Shown: piece after piece, positions 10,861 through 21,815 of the stretch
Layout: every line of letters begins with the position of its first letter
Numbering within the stretch: the first letter of the stretch is position 1
Assembly (NCBI GenBank): GCA_902729315.2
Contig: LR746265.1
Location: forward strand, 8,241,392-8,305,391
DNA from: Spirodela intermedia
Lineage: Eukaryota; Streptophyta; Magnoliopsida; Alismatales; Araceae
Length of the DNA stretch: 64,000 nt
Direction of reading: 5' to 3'
The notes under the pieces: generated by a model
Told to the model about the DNA's origin: nothing
The model's input: only the letters and a program-made list of their open reading frames with translations
The model's database searches: none
Position numbers and translations under genes: made by a program

Positions 10861-11688
10861 ATAAGTCAAGTTTTCAGTTTTAACTTTTTATGTTCACTAA
10901 TTATTCAATCATCCATGATGAAACTAAGAATATATGTATGCTCATGCTCATGCATCATGATTATCTATTAATCCTCTTCCCTCCAACAACTATTCATCAT
11001 ATATTTCTCCTCTCATTTATCTTGATGCTCTCATCCTAGTAGAAAATAGGAAAATTACCATCGTATGAAAATACATAAGTAGAGTATTAAATGTGTACTC
11101 ATCATATTCCTATATACTTAGGCTTAAAGTAATAACTTTCTCAGCCCTTTAGTATGATGATTGCTCAAATTATCACACGCGGCATCATTAAATGAGGAGA
11201 TTGGAAGTCGTCAAGAATGTCCACACAATCAATGGCAGATGGAACATACTTACTGAGGGTGCAGTAGATCTCAACTTAAGATAAAACTTATAATACTAAA
11301 AAAAATCCCAAAAGTCTCTTAAATTCAGGAAAATTACTTTGATGATATTAAATAATTATAAAATATTTAATTCATAATTCAGTCATCAAATGATATTTTG
11401 TTATAATTATTATTCAAGTGAATCATATAAATAAATAAATACAAATGCTATAGAAAATATGGAAAATTCACGAAATTTACCATGATTTTAGAACATTTAT
11501 CATAAATTATACTTGACTTATTTTATGCATAGATAAATTTAATTTTGCATAAAATTAAGCATTAATTGTCCAAATTATGTTATACTTAAGATGCAGAATT
11601 CGTATGTTATCAGCCTTGATGTTTTCTCTGAGCCTTACACATCAGGTAGTTGTAGCTGCAGTCCAATAAATGAGATAACGAACGGATT
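10861..11688. other. AT-rich intergenic region upstream of the host gene
   Basis: No match to families A, B or C and no coding region I can support. It is the 5' flank of the gene at 11946, and distal regulatory sites could lie here but none is evident. Confidence 0.5.
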
Positions 11689-11694
11689 TATAAG
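11689..11694 (+). promoter_or_regulatory. Candidate TATA box of the host gene
   Basis: TATAAG lies about 257 bp before the start codon, with a CCAAT at 11663-11667. It would give a 5' leader of roughly 225 nt. A weaker alternative is TATATGA at 11839, which would give a leader near 75 nt. Neither is proven. Confidence 0.3.
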
Positions 11695-11945
11695 ACAAGC
11701 AAAAGTAAACCACAGAACAGCCCGAAAGTCCTACCACGGCTTCAATCAATCCAGCAGCCAACCGTTGGCTGTATTTGCTAAACTGTCAAGAAAGCAACTC
11801 CTGGTAAGGAAACCCCTTGCTGCCGTTAGAGCGAGTAGTATATGATCAGCCCCCCCTTCCAACACTGAAGCATGCACTGACAAGCAGGGTTGCCTCTTCC
11901 TTCCTCCGATCCTCCGCTCTAAGGTGTTTTAGCAGCAGACTCATT

Positions 11946-12332
11946 ATGGCTTCAAAATCTCATGTCACAGCTGCAGTCCTCATCTTCCATTTGCTGTTCT
12001 CTTCATTAGTTTCTGGCCAAACCCCTGGCTCAGTGCCCGTGCCTCCACCTCCTCCGCCACGCATCGGGCTTCTCCCATGTGTTATTAACGTGGTATCCCT
12101 AGCTATTTGCGCTCCGGTGGTGCTCGTCCTGAAACTCATCGGTATCGGAAATCCCAATGGGCCCTGCTGTACCCTCATCAAAGGCCTGTCAGCGAACCAG
12201 GCTGCTTCCTGCCTTTGCCTCGCGGTCAGGGCGAACATCCTGGGTATCAACATTACCATCCCAGGCGATACCGGGCTTCTTCTGAAATTATGTAACGTGA
12301 CCCTGCCGATTGGTTTGGGCTGCCCCACCTAG
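11946..12332 (+). CDS. Eight-cysteine hybrid proline-rich protein, lipid-transfer-like (HyPRP family)
   Basis: An intact 128-residue secreted protein, the only host gene I support here. Residues 1 to about 24 form a hydrophobic signal peptide. Residues 26-38 are a short Pro-rich linker with six prolines in a row. Residues 45-126 carry the eight-cysteine motif at 45, 55, 74/75, 89, 91, 116 and 126 (C-X9-C-X18-CC-X13-CXC-X24-C-X9-C), the pattern of the plant HyPRP/hydrophobic seed protein-like branch of the lipid-transfer superfamily. Such proteins act at the cell wall or plasma membrane and are tied to lipid binding, wall structure, stress and systemic defence; the specific role here is unknown. 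An in-frame ATG at 11817 would add 43 residues and bury the signal peptide, so I chose 11946. No intron is needed. A poly(A) signal follows at 12494. Confidence 0.92.
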   Translation: MASKSHVTAAVLIFHLLFSSLVSGQTPGSVPVPPPPPPRIGLLPCVINVVSLAICAPVVLVLKLIGIGNPNGPCCTLIKGLSANQAASCLCLAVRANILGINITIPGDTGLLLKLCNVTLPIGLGCPT

Positions 12333-12493
12333 TCGGCGAGGATAAAGCTATCTGATCATTTCTTTTTCCCCAAAAATGTTACAGTATTTATCGAGCTCCT
12401 CCTGTGATGTATGTTCCAGTCTGCATGTTTCTCGTCAACGAGCGTGCTCTAGTCTCTCGGATCCTTCCGTGCTTTTGCGTGAGAGTTATTTGA

Positions 12494-12499
12494 AATAAA
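12494..12499 (+). terminator. Poly(A) signal of the host gene
   Basis: AATAAA lies 162 bp after the stop codon, followed by a GT-rich stretch (GGTGTGACTTG). The spacing suits a plant near-upstream element. Confidence 0.55.
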
Positions 12500-14592
12500 G
12501 GTGTGACTTGCGTATCTTGAAATCTGGCGTTCGCTGTAGTACATATTTTAGTTACGGACGATTTGGTTTATCTAGGAGCATACTCACGAATTCAGCCCTA
12601 CTTGTCATGTAGAACATCCGTTGTATCAGTCCTGAATCGCTCGCACGCCACCACTCCGTGATCTTCTTCAGCCTAAATATTCGGTGTTATTTCTTCAGAG
12701 CTGAATGCTCACACGGATGGGCGAAAAGAGAAAGACTAAAGACAGTGAGGTGTGAGGGATTGGCAGGTCACCACTCGTTTAGCTCGTTTGGAGGATTAAC
12801 TTGTCGGATGCGCGGGGAACCATAACCTTAGGAAGAAAGAACTTTAACTGTGATAGAGCACGCTCAGGTTCGACAGTCTGCGGAGTCTCCGCCTCATGGA
12901 ATTCTCGCAGATATGGGTTCATTGGCGAAAGAAGGTTTTGTATCTGTACGGTTCAAGGATTCGTTTCGTTGTGCAGAGTGATATTTCTCCGTTTCAGTCA
13001 CATCCGTGTCATCATAACAGAACTGTGCGTTCACCTCGTTTGGACCTTTTTTTTTGTCCAAAAGCTCTGAGACGCCTTGATTCCCGCTGCCACTGTCACA
13101 GACATGTAAACTGACAAACAAAAGAAAGTCTTCGTGAGAACCCAACAACTCCCTTAATGGACTTTTAAACAATTGCACACTCAAACGGGTCATCACCAAA
13201 GATGCATGATCTCTTTCTCGCTTAAGAGCGGGCAAGAAGAAGTGAACTTGCTAGAGCAACAATTTGGAAAAATCCTCTTAGCTAAATTATATGTTTACGT
13301 TTATGTTGAAAAATCGTTTAATGGAAAAATCATTTACGTTGAAAAATGTTTTACAACTGACCACTTGGCACAAATAGATCGGAATAGTTTTCTAAATTAT
13401 ATGCCTATTCCGTGATTATGTTTCCATACAATTCTCAAACACTAGTTTCCTTTGGAAAGGCTCTAGCTGGTAGCATTTAAAATCAAACTAGAGTTCTGCT
13501 GGGAGCCTGCTCCATCTATTACGGAATGTGAAGAAAATCGGAGTCAACCCTTTACTCTTCGAGAAAATATGGAGAACTAAAGATATACAGTTCGTGCAAA
13601 GGTGAACCATGACTATGAGGTGTGTCCCCTATTCATGTCCACCTTTCCCCACTTATGCCTTAATCCTCATGTGGATATTTGGTTCTACGCAAGAATTGAT
13701 GAATAAATTGCTCACCATGATCTTCAAAGAAAAAAACCATTGATGAACATAAGTTGTGTTAGAATGTTAATCAGGCAGCTCGGAATGGGAATAGGATAGA
13801 GGTGGTGGTTGAAGAAAGTTAACAGCTATGATGGAATTTGCAGGATACGTATTAGGCTGTTGTACAGGTGTGATAAAACCATAGTGTTCCCTTGGTAGAT
13901 GGTATGAGTCTTCTCTTGTACCCCTAATTGGACTTCCAATGTGTTTCTCTGCTCTACATTTTTTTACAACTCTCTCTCTCTCTCTCCATGGTTTCATATT
14001 AGACCATCCAGTGCCACATAATCCAAACACGAAGGTGTGACTCCCCCATTCAAGTTATTCATTCAAAACTTGTACAAGTCAGTTGTATTTCACAATTTTG
14101 TGATGGTATAATCCTTATCAACCAATAGTATGTGGCAGTAAGAAATCTGTGTTCTATTCATGCACGATCTAGCATTTTCTGATGAGAGCTTCTTACTGAA
14201 CACAATATAGACATGTTGAAAGTTTGTAAGTTATTGAACAGTTCTCTATGGAATTAAAATTGTGTTACTAAATGTGAACATTCACTCAAGAAATTTAATT
14301 AATAGAATCTTAGTGAAAAATACAAAAGCTGAGGCTTTAGGAGTGGAGTTTGTTTAAAGTTGACTAAACCAATATAGAAGCTGGTGTCATTTGTGATATC
14401 TTCCTCATTAATATATGCCGATCAATTATTCCTTATCTAACACTAGTTACCTCTTAGTCCCAATTTGAATCTCACTGTCGCCTACCAAATAAAGTTCAAG
14501 GCACAAATGTGTATGGCCACATTTTCTGAGGAACACTCAACAACTAGTGGCACAATTTCAACATTCAAAGCTGCATTTATTCATAGTTCAGA
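12500..14592. other. Low-repeat intergenic region downstream of the host gene
   Basis: Sequence unlike families A, B and C, with short open frames on both strands but no recognisable domain or codon pattern of a gene. A (TC) microsatellite of eight units lies at 13971-13986. Confidence 0.5.
13971..13986. repeat. (TC)8 microsatellite
   Basis: Eight uninterrupted TC units inside non-coding sequence. Confidence 0.85.
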
Positions 14593-15610
14593 ATGTGTTC
14601 GAATCATCTCCAGCGGCTGTCACTCAGTAGAGCGGAAAAATGGTAACTTTGTAACTCTCCAGCAGCTGTCACTCGGTAGAGCAGAAAAATGGCAACTTTG
14701 CAACTCTCCAGCGGCTGTCACTTGATGAAGAGGAGTTGGATGGAAGTGGAGTGCATGTTAGGGAGCTTCATCCTCAGGTCCGCATAGTAAGAAGAGGCTC
14801 TTCATCGCATCCCATACACTCTCAAGAGGTGGCGACTCATCTCTTGGCGGATCATCCTCTTTTCGATGACGGTTTGTTCATCGATCAATTAGAGATGCTT
14901 TACTCGACAGATTTGTGATCCTTTTATCGTGAATTATTTAGTAATTTTAGTAACAATGCTCTGCAAATCACATTGACAAGATTTTCATCAATGATCCAAC
15001 GATTCTGATTGCTTAATCCTTCACCGGCAATCTGCAGGAAAGTCACGATAACCAAATAAAAAATATGAATTTTGGCACTAGAAGGATTTGAACTTGCGCC
15101 GGTTGCTTGCCCTTTCTAGGGAAGGTGTGACACAAGTTTAGTCTCACATTAGTTGTGCACTGAAGTTTCTAACAAATATATAGTAATATTACATTCCCAA
15201 TCAAGTCCCTTTCTCGCGCGTGTATGACCACTCTTTGCCCCACAATCGGCTGGCCACTAATGACGTGGAAGGGGAGTGGCACACGTGCCCTTATTGATCC
15301 AAGCCACTTAAGCTCTTACTTGCGGCTACTCCTTGACTGCACTTCCGACCTGCTTGTGGGCCTGGTTGGCCAGCAGGTCCCTCCCATTTTGTTTTATTTT
15401 TATTTTACTTTCTTTTTTTTATTTATCTCAAAAGTAAGACTGTAAAAATCATATAAATTCATATAAAATTAAATAATTACTCAAAAATTCACGTTAATCA
15501 ACTGAAAACACTTTTCACACTTTAACACAAATATAAGTCTATTTATCATGAGTTAAAGTTGAAACTATATTATTTACTAATTATTAACTCATGATAATGA
15601 AGACTTATCA
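14593..15610 (-). mobile_element. Family A LTR fragment, minus strand (L2)
   Basis: Reverse-oriented A LTR whose right end is the reverse of TGATAAGTC (GACTTATCA, ending 15610). Its promoter-side half is missing: homology starts near 14593. A 49-bp unit beginning TCTCCAGCGGCTGTCAC, present twice in the usual LTR, is present three times here (starts 14607, 14656, 14705). Confidence 0.85.
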
Positions 15611-16435
15611 ATACCTAACAGTTCACATTAAGCTCACGCTCACCTTTTGGCCTATTACAAGAAGAGCACGTCCTCTTACTCATGAGCATAGAATTCAGAA
15701 GAATGTGAAAAGATGTGTGATAATGAAGAGAAAGTGAAAGACAAAGTATTGGTGGTGGTTGAAGGCCATTGATGAGGGATATGGGTGGTGCATTAGATCT
15801 AGAGCTATGTGATGATTAATTGGATAATAGTGGGTTGAAATAGCCTAGTAGAGATGGATAAAGATAGAAGTGGAAATGATTGTCATGATGGATGAATTCA
15901 TCTTCGCAAGTAAGTAATGACAATGAGATGGAATGAAATTAACATACTATGTACTAGATATGAAATGAGATGTGCATGCATCTCTATATCTATTAAGTAG
16001 AGAATAGGAAGAAAATAGAAGAACAAAAAGGTCCCAAATAACATTGCCTCGTTGATTTTTTTTTGATATATATATATATTTTTTTCTTCTTCTTCTTCTT
16101 CTTCTTTTTTCCTTCAAAGGGCCTCAAAAAATGCATGGGACATATAATACATTTGGATGAAATAGATGAGAAGAACATGAGAAACCCTAATTATGGGGAT
16201 GATGCAAACAAATGCATGTCATGGGAAGATATGATGAAGGAATAAAACATGATGAATTGCATAAATTGCCAAGATGGATGAGAGGATAATAGTCGATTGA
16301 AGGGGATTAAGGCTCATAGTATGGATGGATGAATAAGTAAAATAAAATAAAAAAAAGAACAACTAGTTCTATGCCCAAAACTTGGTGAACTCCTTACTTA
16401 GTACCTCAATGAGATGAAACTTAGTTAGTGACTTA
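15611..16435. other. Unassigned AT-rich segment
   Basis: No match to the three element families and no supported gene. It contains a (TA) run at about 16068-16079 and a TTC microsatellite at 16084-16105. Confidence 0.45.
16084..16105. repeat. (TTC) microsatellite
   Basis: About seven TTC units flanked by T runs, directly after a TA run. Confidence 0.8.
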
Positions 16436-16899
16436 GGGAGCATTTGAAAAATTCCTAGATTTATTTCGAATTTAATAGTGGGTACTAATGGGACTCTAAT
16501 ATTGGATGCTCTTTGAAATGAATAAGGGATATAATGATTTTTCATGGCCATAGAATTGCTCTCAATTTGACCTGTACTTCCTTCAGGATCCATCAAAATT
16601 AATTTTTATTTTGGATTTTTAGTTTTGGATGAAATAATGAAAGGATTTTCTAGTCTTGGATGCAAGGATCTTCTACCATGCATAAAAAATTAATAAATTC
16701 GAGTAAAAAGTTTAGTAATTGTTACCCTCCTTCAATATGCTCCAGTCCTTGCCTTGCTTCTTTTCGTTCCCTTTTTCTAAAAAAAAAATTTGACAAGAAG
16801 AAAGTAAAACAAGAGTTAAATTTTTTTTATGTACTCTAAGAGAAAAATAGAAAAATACTAAATATTATGCAATACATCCCCGACAACGGCACCAAAATT
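16436..16899 (-). pseudogene. gag: Gag N-terminal fragment and leader of a minus-strand A element (L3)
   Basis: Read on the minus strand it gives the A Gag start (MDPEGSTGQ, then YSFQRASNIRVPL, to FQMLP) and stops matching at about 16436. Upstream are the leader and a primer-binding site at 16877-16894 (reverse of TGGTGCCGTTGTCGGGGA). Everything after the first 70 or so codons of Gag is lost, apparently by deletion. Confidence 0.75.
16877..16894 (-). other. Primer-binding site, tRNA-Asp type
   Basis: TCCCCGACAACGGCACCA is the reverse complement of an Athila-type tRNA-Asp primer site, directly inside the 5' LTR of L3. Confidence 0.75.
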
Positions 16900-18518
16900 T
16901 GATGTGACTTAGTCGTTGTATATTAAATCACGTAAATATAAAATTTATAAAACTAGAAAATACGATTTTTTAGATATTTAGAAGTATTTCTGAACAAATA
17001 TATCAATTATAATTCAATAAAACTTCCAAAAATAACAATAATTTTCCAAGTCGATCACAGGGATGTAATATAATATCTGATAATTATTTAGAATTTTCCT
17101 CAAACAATACTATTTTCTATGAATTTTATACTAAGAAATAAAAAGGAAATATATTTAAAACTCACAGAAAAAAGAAATAAAGGGGCAGACGTCAAGATGA
17201 TGTTAGTGCCCAGCAAACGCAAATCAGATGGAAATAGAGCTCTCCTCGATGATTCTTACGTAAGCAATTACAGATGATTTAATTGATCAAATTAAGATCT
17301 GTAAAAGTCGGAAGAATCGTAATTGAATAAAGTATATTTTCGTAAATTAAATTCACATGAATTATCACAAAATGAAGTGTAAAGTAAGTTCAAAGTAAGA
17401 AAATAGAGTTCTGGCGTTGTGGTGGCGATGCGTCGGCGATGCACCAAAATCCTAAGCATTTGAAAAGATAGTCATGTAATGTCCATGACCTTGAAGGCTC
17501 TCTTTGGACAAGGACAATGTAGGCAATCTCTAGATCTCCTTGCGAAGTCTAGAGATCAATGAAATGGGCCGTCGAATCATCTCTGGTGGCTGTCACTTAG
17601 CGGAGCAGAAAAACGACGACTTTGCGGCTCTCTAGCGGCTATCACCTAATAGAGAGGAGCTGGATGGAGGTGGGGCACGTGTTAGGAAGCTTCATCCTTA
17701 GGTTTGCACAACAAGAGGAGGCTCTTCATCGTATTTGGTATGTTCTCAAGAGGTGGCGACTCGTCTCCTGATGGATTGTCCTCTTCCCTACGATGGCTTG
17801 TTCGTCGATCAATTGGAGATGCTTTACTCGATGGATTCGCGATCTTTTTATTGTGAATTGTTCAACAATTTTAGTAACAATGCTCTACAAATCATGTTGA
17901 TGAGATTTTCACCGATGATCTAGTAATTCTAGTTGCTTAAACCTTCACCAGCGATCTGTAGGAAAGTTATGATAATTAAATAAAAAAATATAAATTTTTG
18001 CTCTAGGAGGATTCAAACCCATACTAGTTGCCTGCCCCTTCTAAGGAAGGAGACGCAGGTTTAGTCCCACATCAGTTGTGTGCCGAATTTTTGGGCAAAT
18101 ATATACTAATGTTAGATATCTAAGCAAGTCCCTTTCTCAGGTGTGTATGACCACTCCTTACCCCATAATCGGCTAGCCACCAGTGACATAGAAGGGGGGT
18201 GGCGGACACGTGCCCCTTCGGTCTAAGCCGCTCGAGCTCCTACTCACGGCTACTCCCCGACTATGCTTCCGACTTGCTTGCAAGCCTAGCTGGCCGGCGG
18301 ATCCCCCTCATTTTGTTTTATCTTTACTTCTTTTTCTTTATTTATCTCAAAAGTAAGACTGTAAAAATCATAAAAAATCACATAATTACCCAAAAATTCA
18401 TGTTAATCAATTGAAAACCACTTTTCACACTTTAACACAAATATAAGTCTATTTATCATGAGTTAAGGCTAAAACTATGCTATTTACTAATTATTAACTT
18501 ATGATAATTAAGACATCA
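16900..18518 (-). mobile_element. 5' LTR of minus-strand A element L3
   Basis: An essentially full A LTR in reverse, from TGATGTGACTTAG to AAGACATCA. The terminal AAGACTTATCA has lost three bases. It abuts a plus-strand A LTR fragment at 18519. Confidence 0.88.
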
Positions 18519-19247
18519 ACTACAAAGTCGTCATTTTTTCACTCTGCTGAGTGACAGCCACCGGAGACGATTCATCGACCCATTTCATTGATCTCTAGAC
18601 TTCGCAAGGAGATATAGAGATTGCCCATGTCGTCTTTGTCCAAGGAGAGCCTTTGAGACTATGGACACTACACGATGATCCTCCTAAATGTTCAGGATTT
18701 CAGTGTATCGTCAACACATTGCCGCCGCAATACTGGAACTTTATTTTCCTACTTTCAACTTACTTTTCACTTTATTTAGTGCTAATTTGTGTGATTTAAA
18801 TTTACCAAGATATACTTCATTCAATTACGATTCTTCTGTGTTTTACAAATCTTAATTTGATCAATTAAATCATCTATAATCACTTACGTAAGAATCACTA
18901 GGTAGAACTCTATTTCTGCCCCATTTGCATTCACTAGGTGCTGACATCATCCTAATGTATGCACCCTTATTTCCCTTTTTTGTGAATTTTAAATATATTT
19001 TATTTTCATTTCCTAGTATAAAATTCATAGAAAATAGTATTCTTTGAGGAAAATTTTAAATATTTATCAGATATTATATTATATCCCTATGATCGATCTA
19101 GAAAATTACCACTATTTTTAGTATTTTTATTGAATTATAATTGATATATTTGTTTAAAAATATTTCTAAATATCTGAAAATTCATATTTTCTAGTTTTAT
19201 AACTTTTAAATTTATGTGATTTTCTATACAACGACTAAGTCACATTA
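18519..19247 (+). mobile_element. Family A LTR fragment, plus strand (L4)
   Basis: Homology begins inside the LTR at ACAAAGTCGTC and ends at AAGTCACATTA. It adjoins family C sequence at 19248. The left part is missing, so no target duplication can be tested. Confidence 0.85.
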
Positions 19248-19547
19248 CTAGCCTTTTAAGAAAATAAGGATATCAAAAGCAACAAAGCAAAGTAAAATAA
19301 ATGAAAGAAAACAAGAAGCTATTTATAACTAAATGGTCCTCGTGCTCAAAATATAATCTAAAGGTGGTCAGGAGGAGGATTATGAAGGTCTTCTAAAGTA
19401 AGAGATGGTTGAAGTTCAAACTCTATATATGATTTTAATCGTTGACCATTCACCATGAATTCTTTGCCACAATCAGAGTTTGTAATCCTAATTGCCCCAT
19501 TTTCATAAGCTTCAAGGATCACAAAAGGGCCATCCCATCTAGACCTT
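19248..19547 (-). pseudogene. pol: Family C pol, C-terminal end (fragment 5)
   Basis: On the minus strand this reads RWDGPFVILEAYENGAIR, then CGKEFMVNGQRLKSY, to a stop at 19358-19360, followed by AT-rich 3' sequence. This is the integrase C-terminus of Athila/Tat elements. It continues in frame from fragment 4 (SRWDG at 23613-23630) once the 5S-like retroposon between them is removed. Confidence 0.85.
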
Positions 19548-19567
19548 TTTTTTTTTTTGGGGATAAC

Positions 19568-21473
19568 TGATAAGTCTTCATTATCATGAGTTAATAATTA
19601 GTAAATAATATAGTTTTAGCCTTAACTCATGATAAATAGACTTATATTTGTGTTAAAGCATGAAAAGTGGTTTTCAGTTGATTAACGTGAATTTTTGGGT
19701 AATTATGTGATTTTATACGATTTTTACAGTCTTAGTTTTGAGATAAATGAAGAACAAGAAATAAAAATAAAAATATTGCAAAATGGGAGGATCCGCCGGC
19801 CAGCCGGGCCCGCAAGCGGGTCGGAAGTGCAGTCGGGGAGTAGCCACGAGCAGGGGCTCGAGCGGCTTGCTTGGATCGATAGGGGCACGTGTGCACCACT
19901 CCCCTTCCACGTCACCGGTGGTCAGCCAGCTGTGGGGCAAGGAGTGGTCGTACACGCGAGAGGACTTTGCCTAGAAAGCTAACTTTACTATATATTCGCC
20001 CGAATAATCCGCGCACAACCGATGTGGGACTAAATCCACCTTGTTCAGGGGGCGACCGCCGCAGGTTCGAATCCTCCCAGAGTCAAAATTCATATATTTT
20101 TAACTGATTATCGTGACTTTCCTGCAGATCGCCGGTGAAGGATTAAGCAACCGGAATCGCTGGATCATCAGCAAAAATCTCGTCAACGCGATTCGCGGAG
20201 CATTGCTACTAAAATTTCTGAACGATTCACGATAAAAGGATCGCAATCCATTGAGTAAATCATCTCTGATTGATCGACGAACAAGCCGTCGTCGGGAAGA
20301 GGACGATCCGCCGGGAGACCAGTCGCCACCTCCTGAGAGCGTACCAGATGCGATGAAGAGCCTCCTCTTGCTGCGCGGACCTGAGGATGAAGCTCCCTAA
20401 CACGCGCCTCACCTCCATCCAGCCCCTCTCCGTCGGGTGACAGCCGCCGGAGAGCCGCAAAGTCGCCGTTTTTCCGCTCCGCCGGGTGACAGCCGCCGGA
20501 GACGATTCGACGACCCACTTCATTGGTCTCTAGACTTTGCGAGAAGATCTAGAGATTGCCCACGTCGTCTTTGTCCAAGGAGAGCCTTCGAGGCCGTGGA
20601 CACTACACGACGACCCTCCCGAACGCTCAGGATTCTGGTGCATCACCGACGCGTCGCCGTCGCGACGCCGGAACTCTGTTTTCCTGCTTTATCTAGAGAT
20701 TGCCCACGTCGTCTTTGTCCAAGGAGAGCCTTCGAGGCCGTGGACACTGCACGACGACCCTCCCGAACGCTCAGGATTCCGGTGCATCGCCGACGCGTCG
20801 CCGTCGCGACGCCGGAACTCTGTTTTCCTGCTTTATCTAGAGATTGCCCACGTCGTCTTTGTCCAAGGAGAGCCTTCGAGGCCGTGGACACTGCACGACG
20901 ATCCTCCCGAACGCTCAGGATTCCGGTGCATCGCCGACGCATCGCCGTCGCGACGCCGGAACTCTGTTTTCCTGCTTTCAATTTAATTTACGCTTCATTT
21001 AGTGATACTTTGTTGATTTTTATTTACCAAACTATACTTCGTTCAACTACGATTCTTCCGACTTTTACAAATCTTAATTTGATTAATTGAGTCGTCTGTA
21101 ATCGCCTACGTAAGAATCGTCGGGCGGAACTCTGTTTCTGCCTGATTCGCGTTCGCCGGGCGCTGACGTCATCCTGACGTCCGCACCCTTATTTCCTCTT
21201 TTTTTTGTGAATTTTAAATATATTTCCTTTTTATTTCCTAGTATAAAATTCGTAAGAAAATCGTACTCATTGAGAAAAATTCTGAATAATTACCAGATAT
21301 TATATTACATCCTTGTGATCGACCTGGAAAATTACCACTATTTTTGGGATTTGTATTGAATTATAATTGATATATTTATTTTGAAATACTTCTAAATATC
21401 TGAAAATTCGTATTTTCTAGTTTTATAAATTTTATATTTGCGTGATTTAATATACAATGACTAAGTCACGTCA
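19568..21473 (+). mobile_element. Solo A LTR L5 with 144-bp triplication
   Basis: A complete LTR from TGATAAGTC to GTCACGTCA flanked by the perfect 5-bp duplication ATAAC (19563-19567, 21474-21478). It is 1906 bp, longer than the usual 1.62 kb, because a 144-bp unit is present three times at 20547-20978. It retains many CpGs and intact TGACG motifs, so it is probably one of the younger insertions. Confidence 0.92.
20547..20978 (+). repeat. Tandem repeat, 3 x 144 bp, in L5
   Basis: Three units start at 20547, 20691 and 20835 with ATCTAGAGATTGCCCACG and end in TTTTCCTGCTTT. They are almost identical; unit 1 has most of the differences. Other A LTRs have a single unit. The length is a multiple of three, which creates long chance open frames on both strands. 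Confidence 0.93.
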
Positions 21474-21484
21474 ATAACTGTCTT

Positions 21485-21545
21485 GGGCCGAACTTCTTGG
21501 GAGGTCACCCATCTTGGTACTTCACACGCCCAAGCACTTTTGGTA
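21485..21545 (-). other. 5S rRNA-like 3' half in the retroposon tail
   Basis: The plus strand GGGAGGTCACCCATC...GCCCAAGCAC is the reverse of the 5S 3' half (GTGCTTGGGC to GATGGGTGACCTCC). The 5' half is absent. It is a pseudogene-like remnant within the retroposon. Confidence 0.7.
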
Positions 21546-21815
21546 CCTCTCAGGCACATTCTTTGGAGATAGATGCTACTAGCGCCTCTCGACATCGTGG
21601 CAAGGGTTCCTTTCAGCATGTTCTTTGGAGCTGGGGGCGTCTTGGCATGGTGAGATGGACGCCACATATGCCTCTTGGCATAATGGCAAGGGTGCCTCTC
21701 GGTGCGTTCTTTGAAGTTGTGGGTGGTGGTGCCTCTTGGCACGTTCTTCGAAGCTAGGGGCGTCTTAGCATGGTGAGAGATGGATGCCACATATGCCTCT
21801 CGGCATGGTGGCAGG

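Noticed and set aside
11817-11945. Upstream in-frame start of the HyPRP gene
   Set aside because: It would put 43 basic and polar residues before the signal peptide. The ATG at 11946 gives a canonical secreted protein.
12801-13235. Small genes downstream of the host gene (89 and 113 codons on opposite strands)
   Set aside because: The overlapping frames have no domain, signal peptide or promoter and look like chance openings.
16369-16435. Continuation of Gag in L3 (reading SLTKFHLIEVLSKEFTKFWA)
   Set aside because: The sequence no longer matches A Gag after MLP. It is open by chance past the breakpoint.
20437-21090. 217-codon and overlapping 149- and 112-codon open frames in L5
   Set aside because: They arise from the 144-bp tandem repeat (a multiple of three) inside an LTR, occur on both strands and have no domain.
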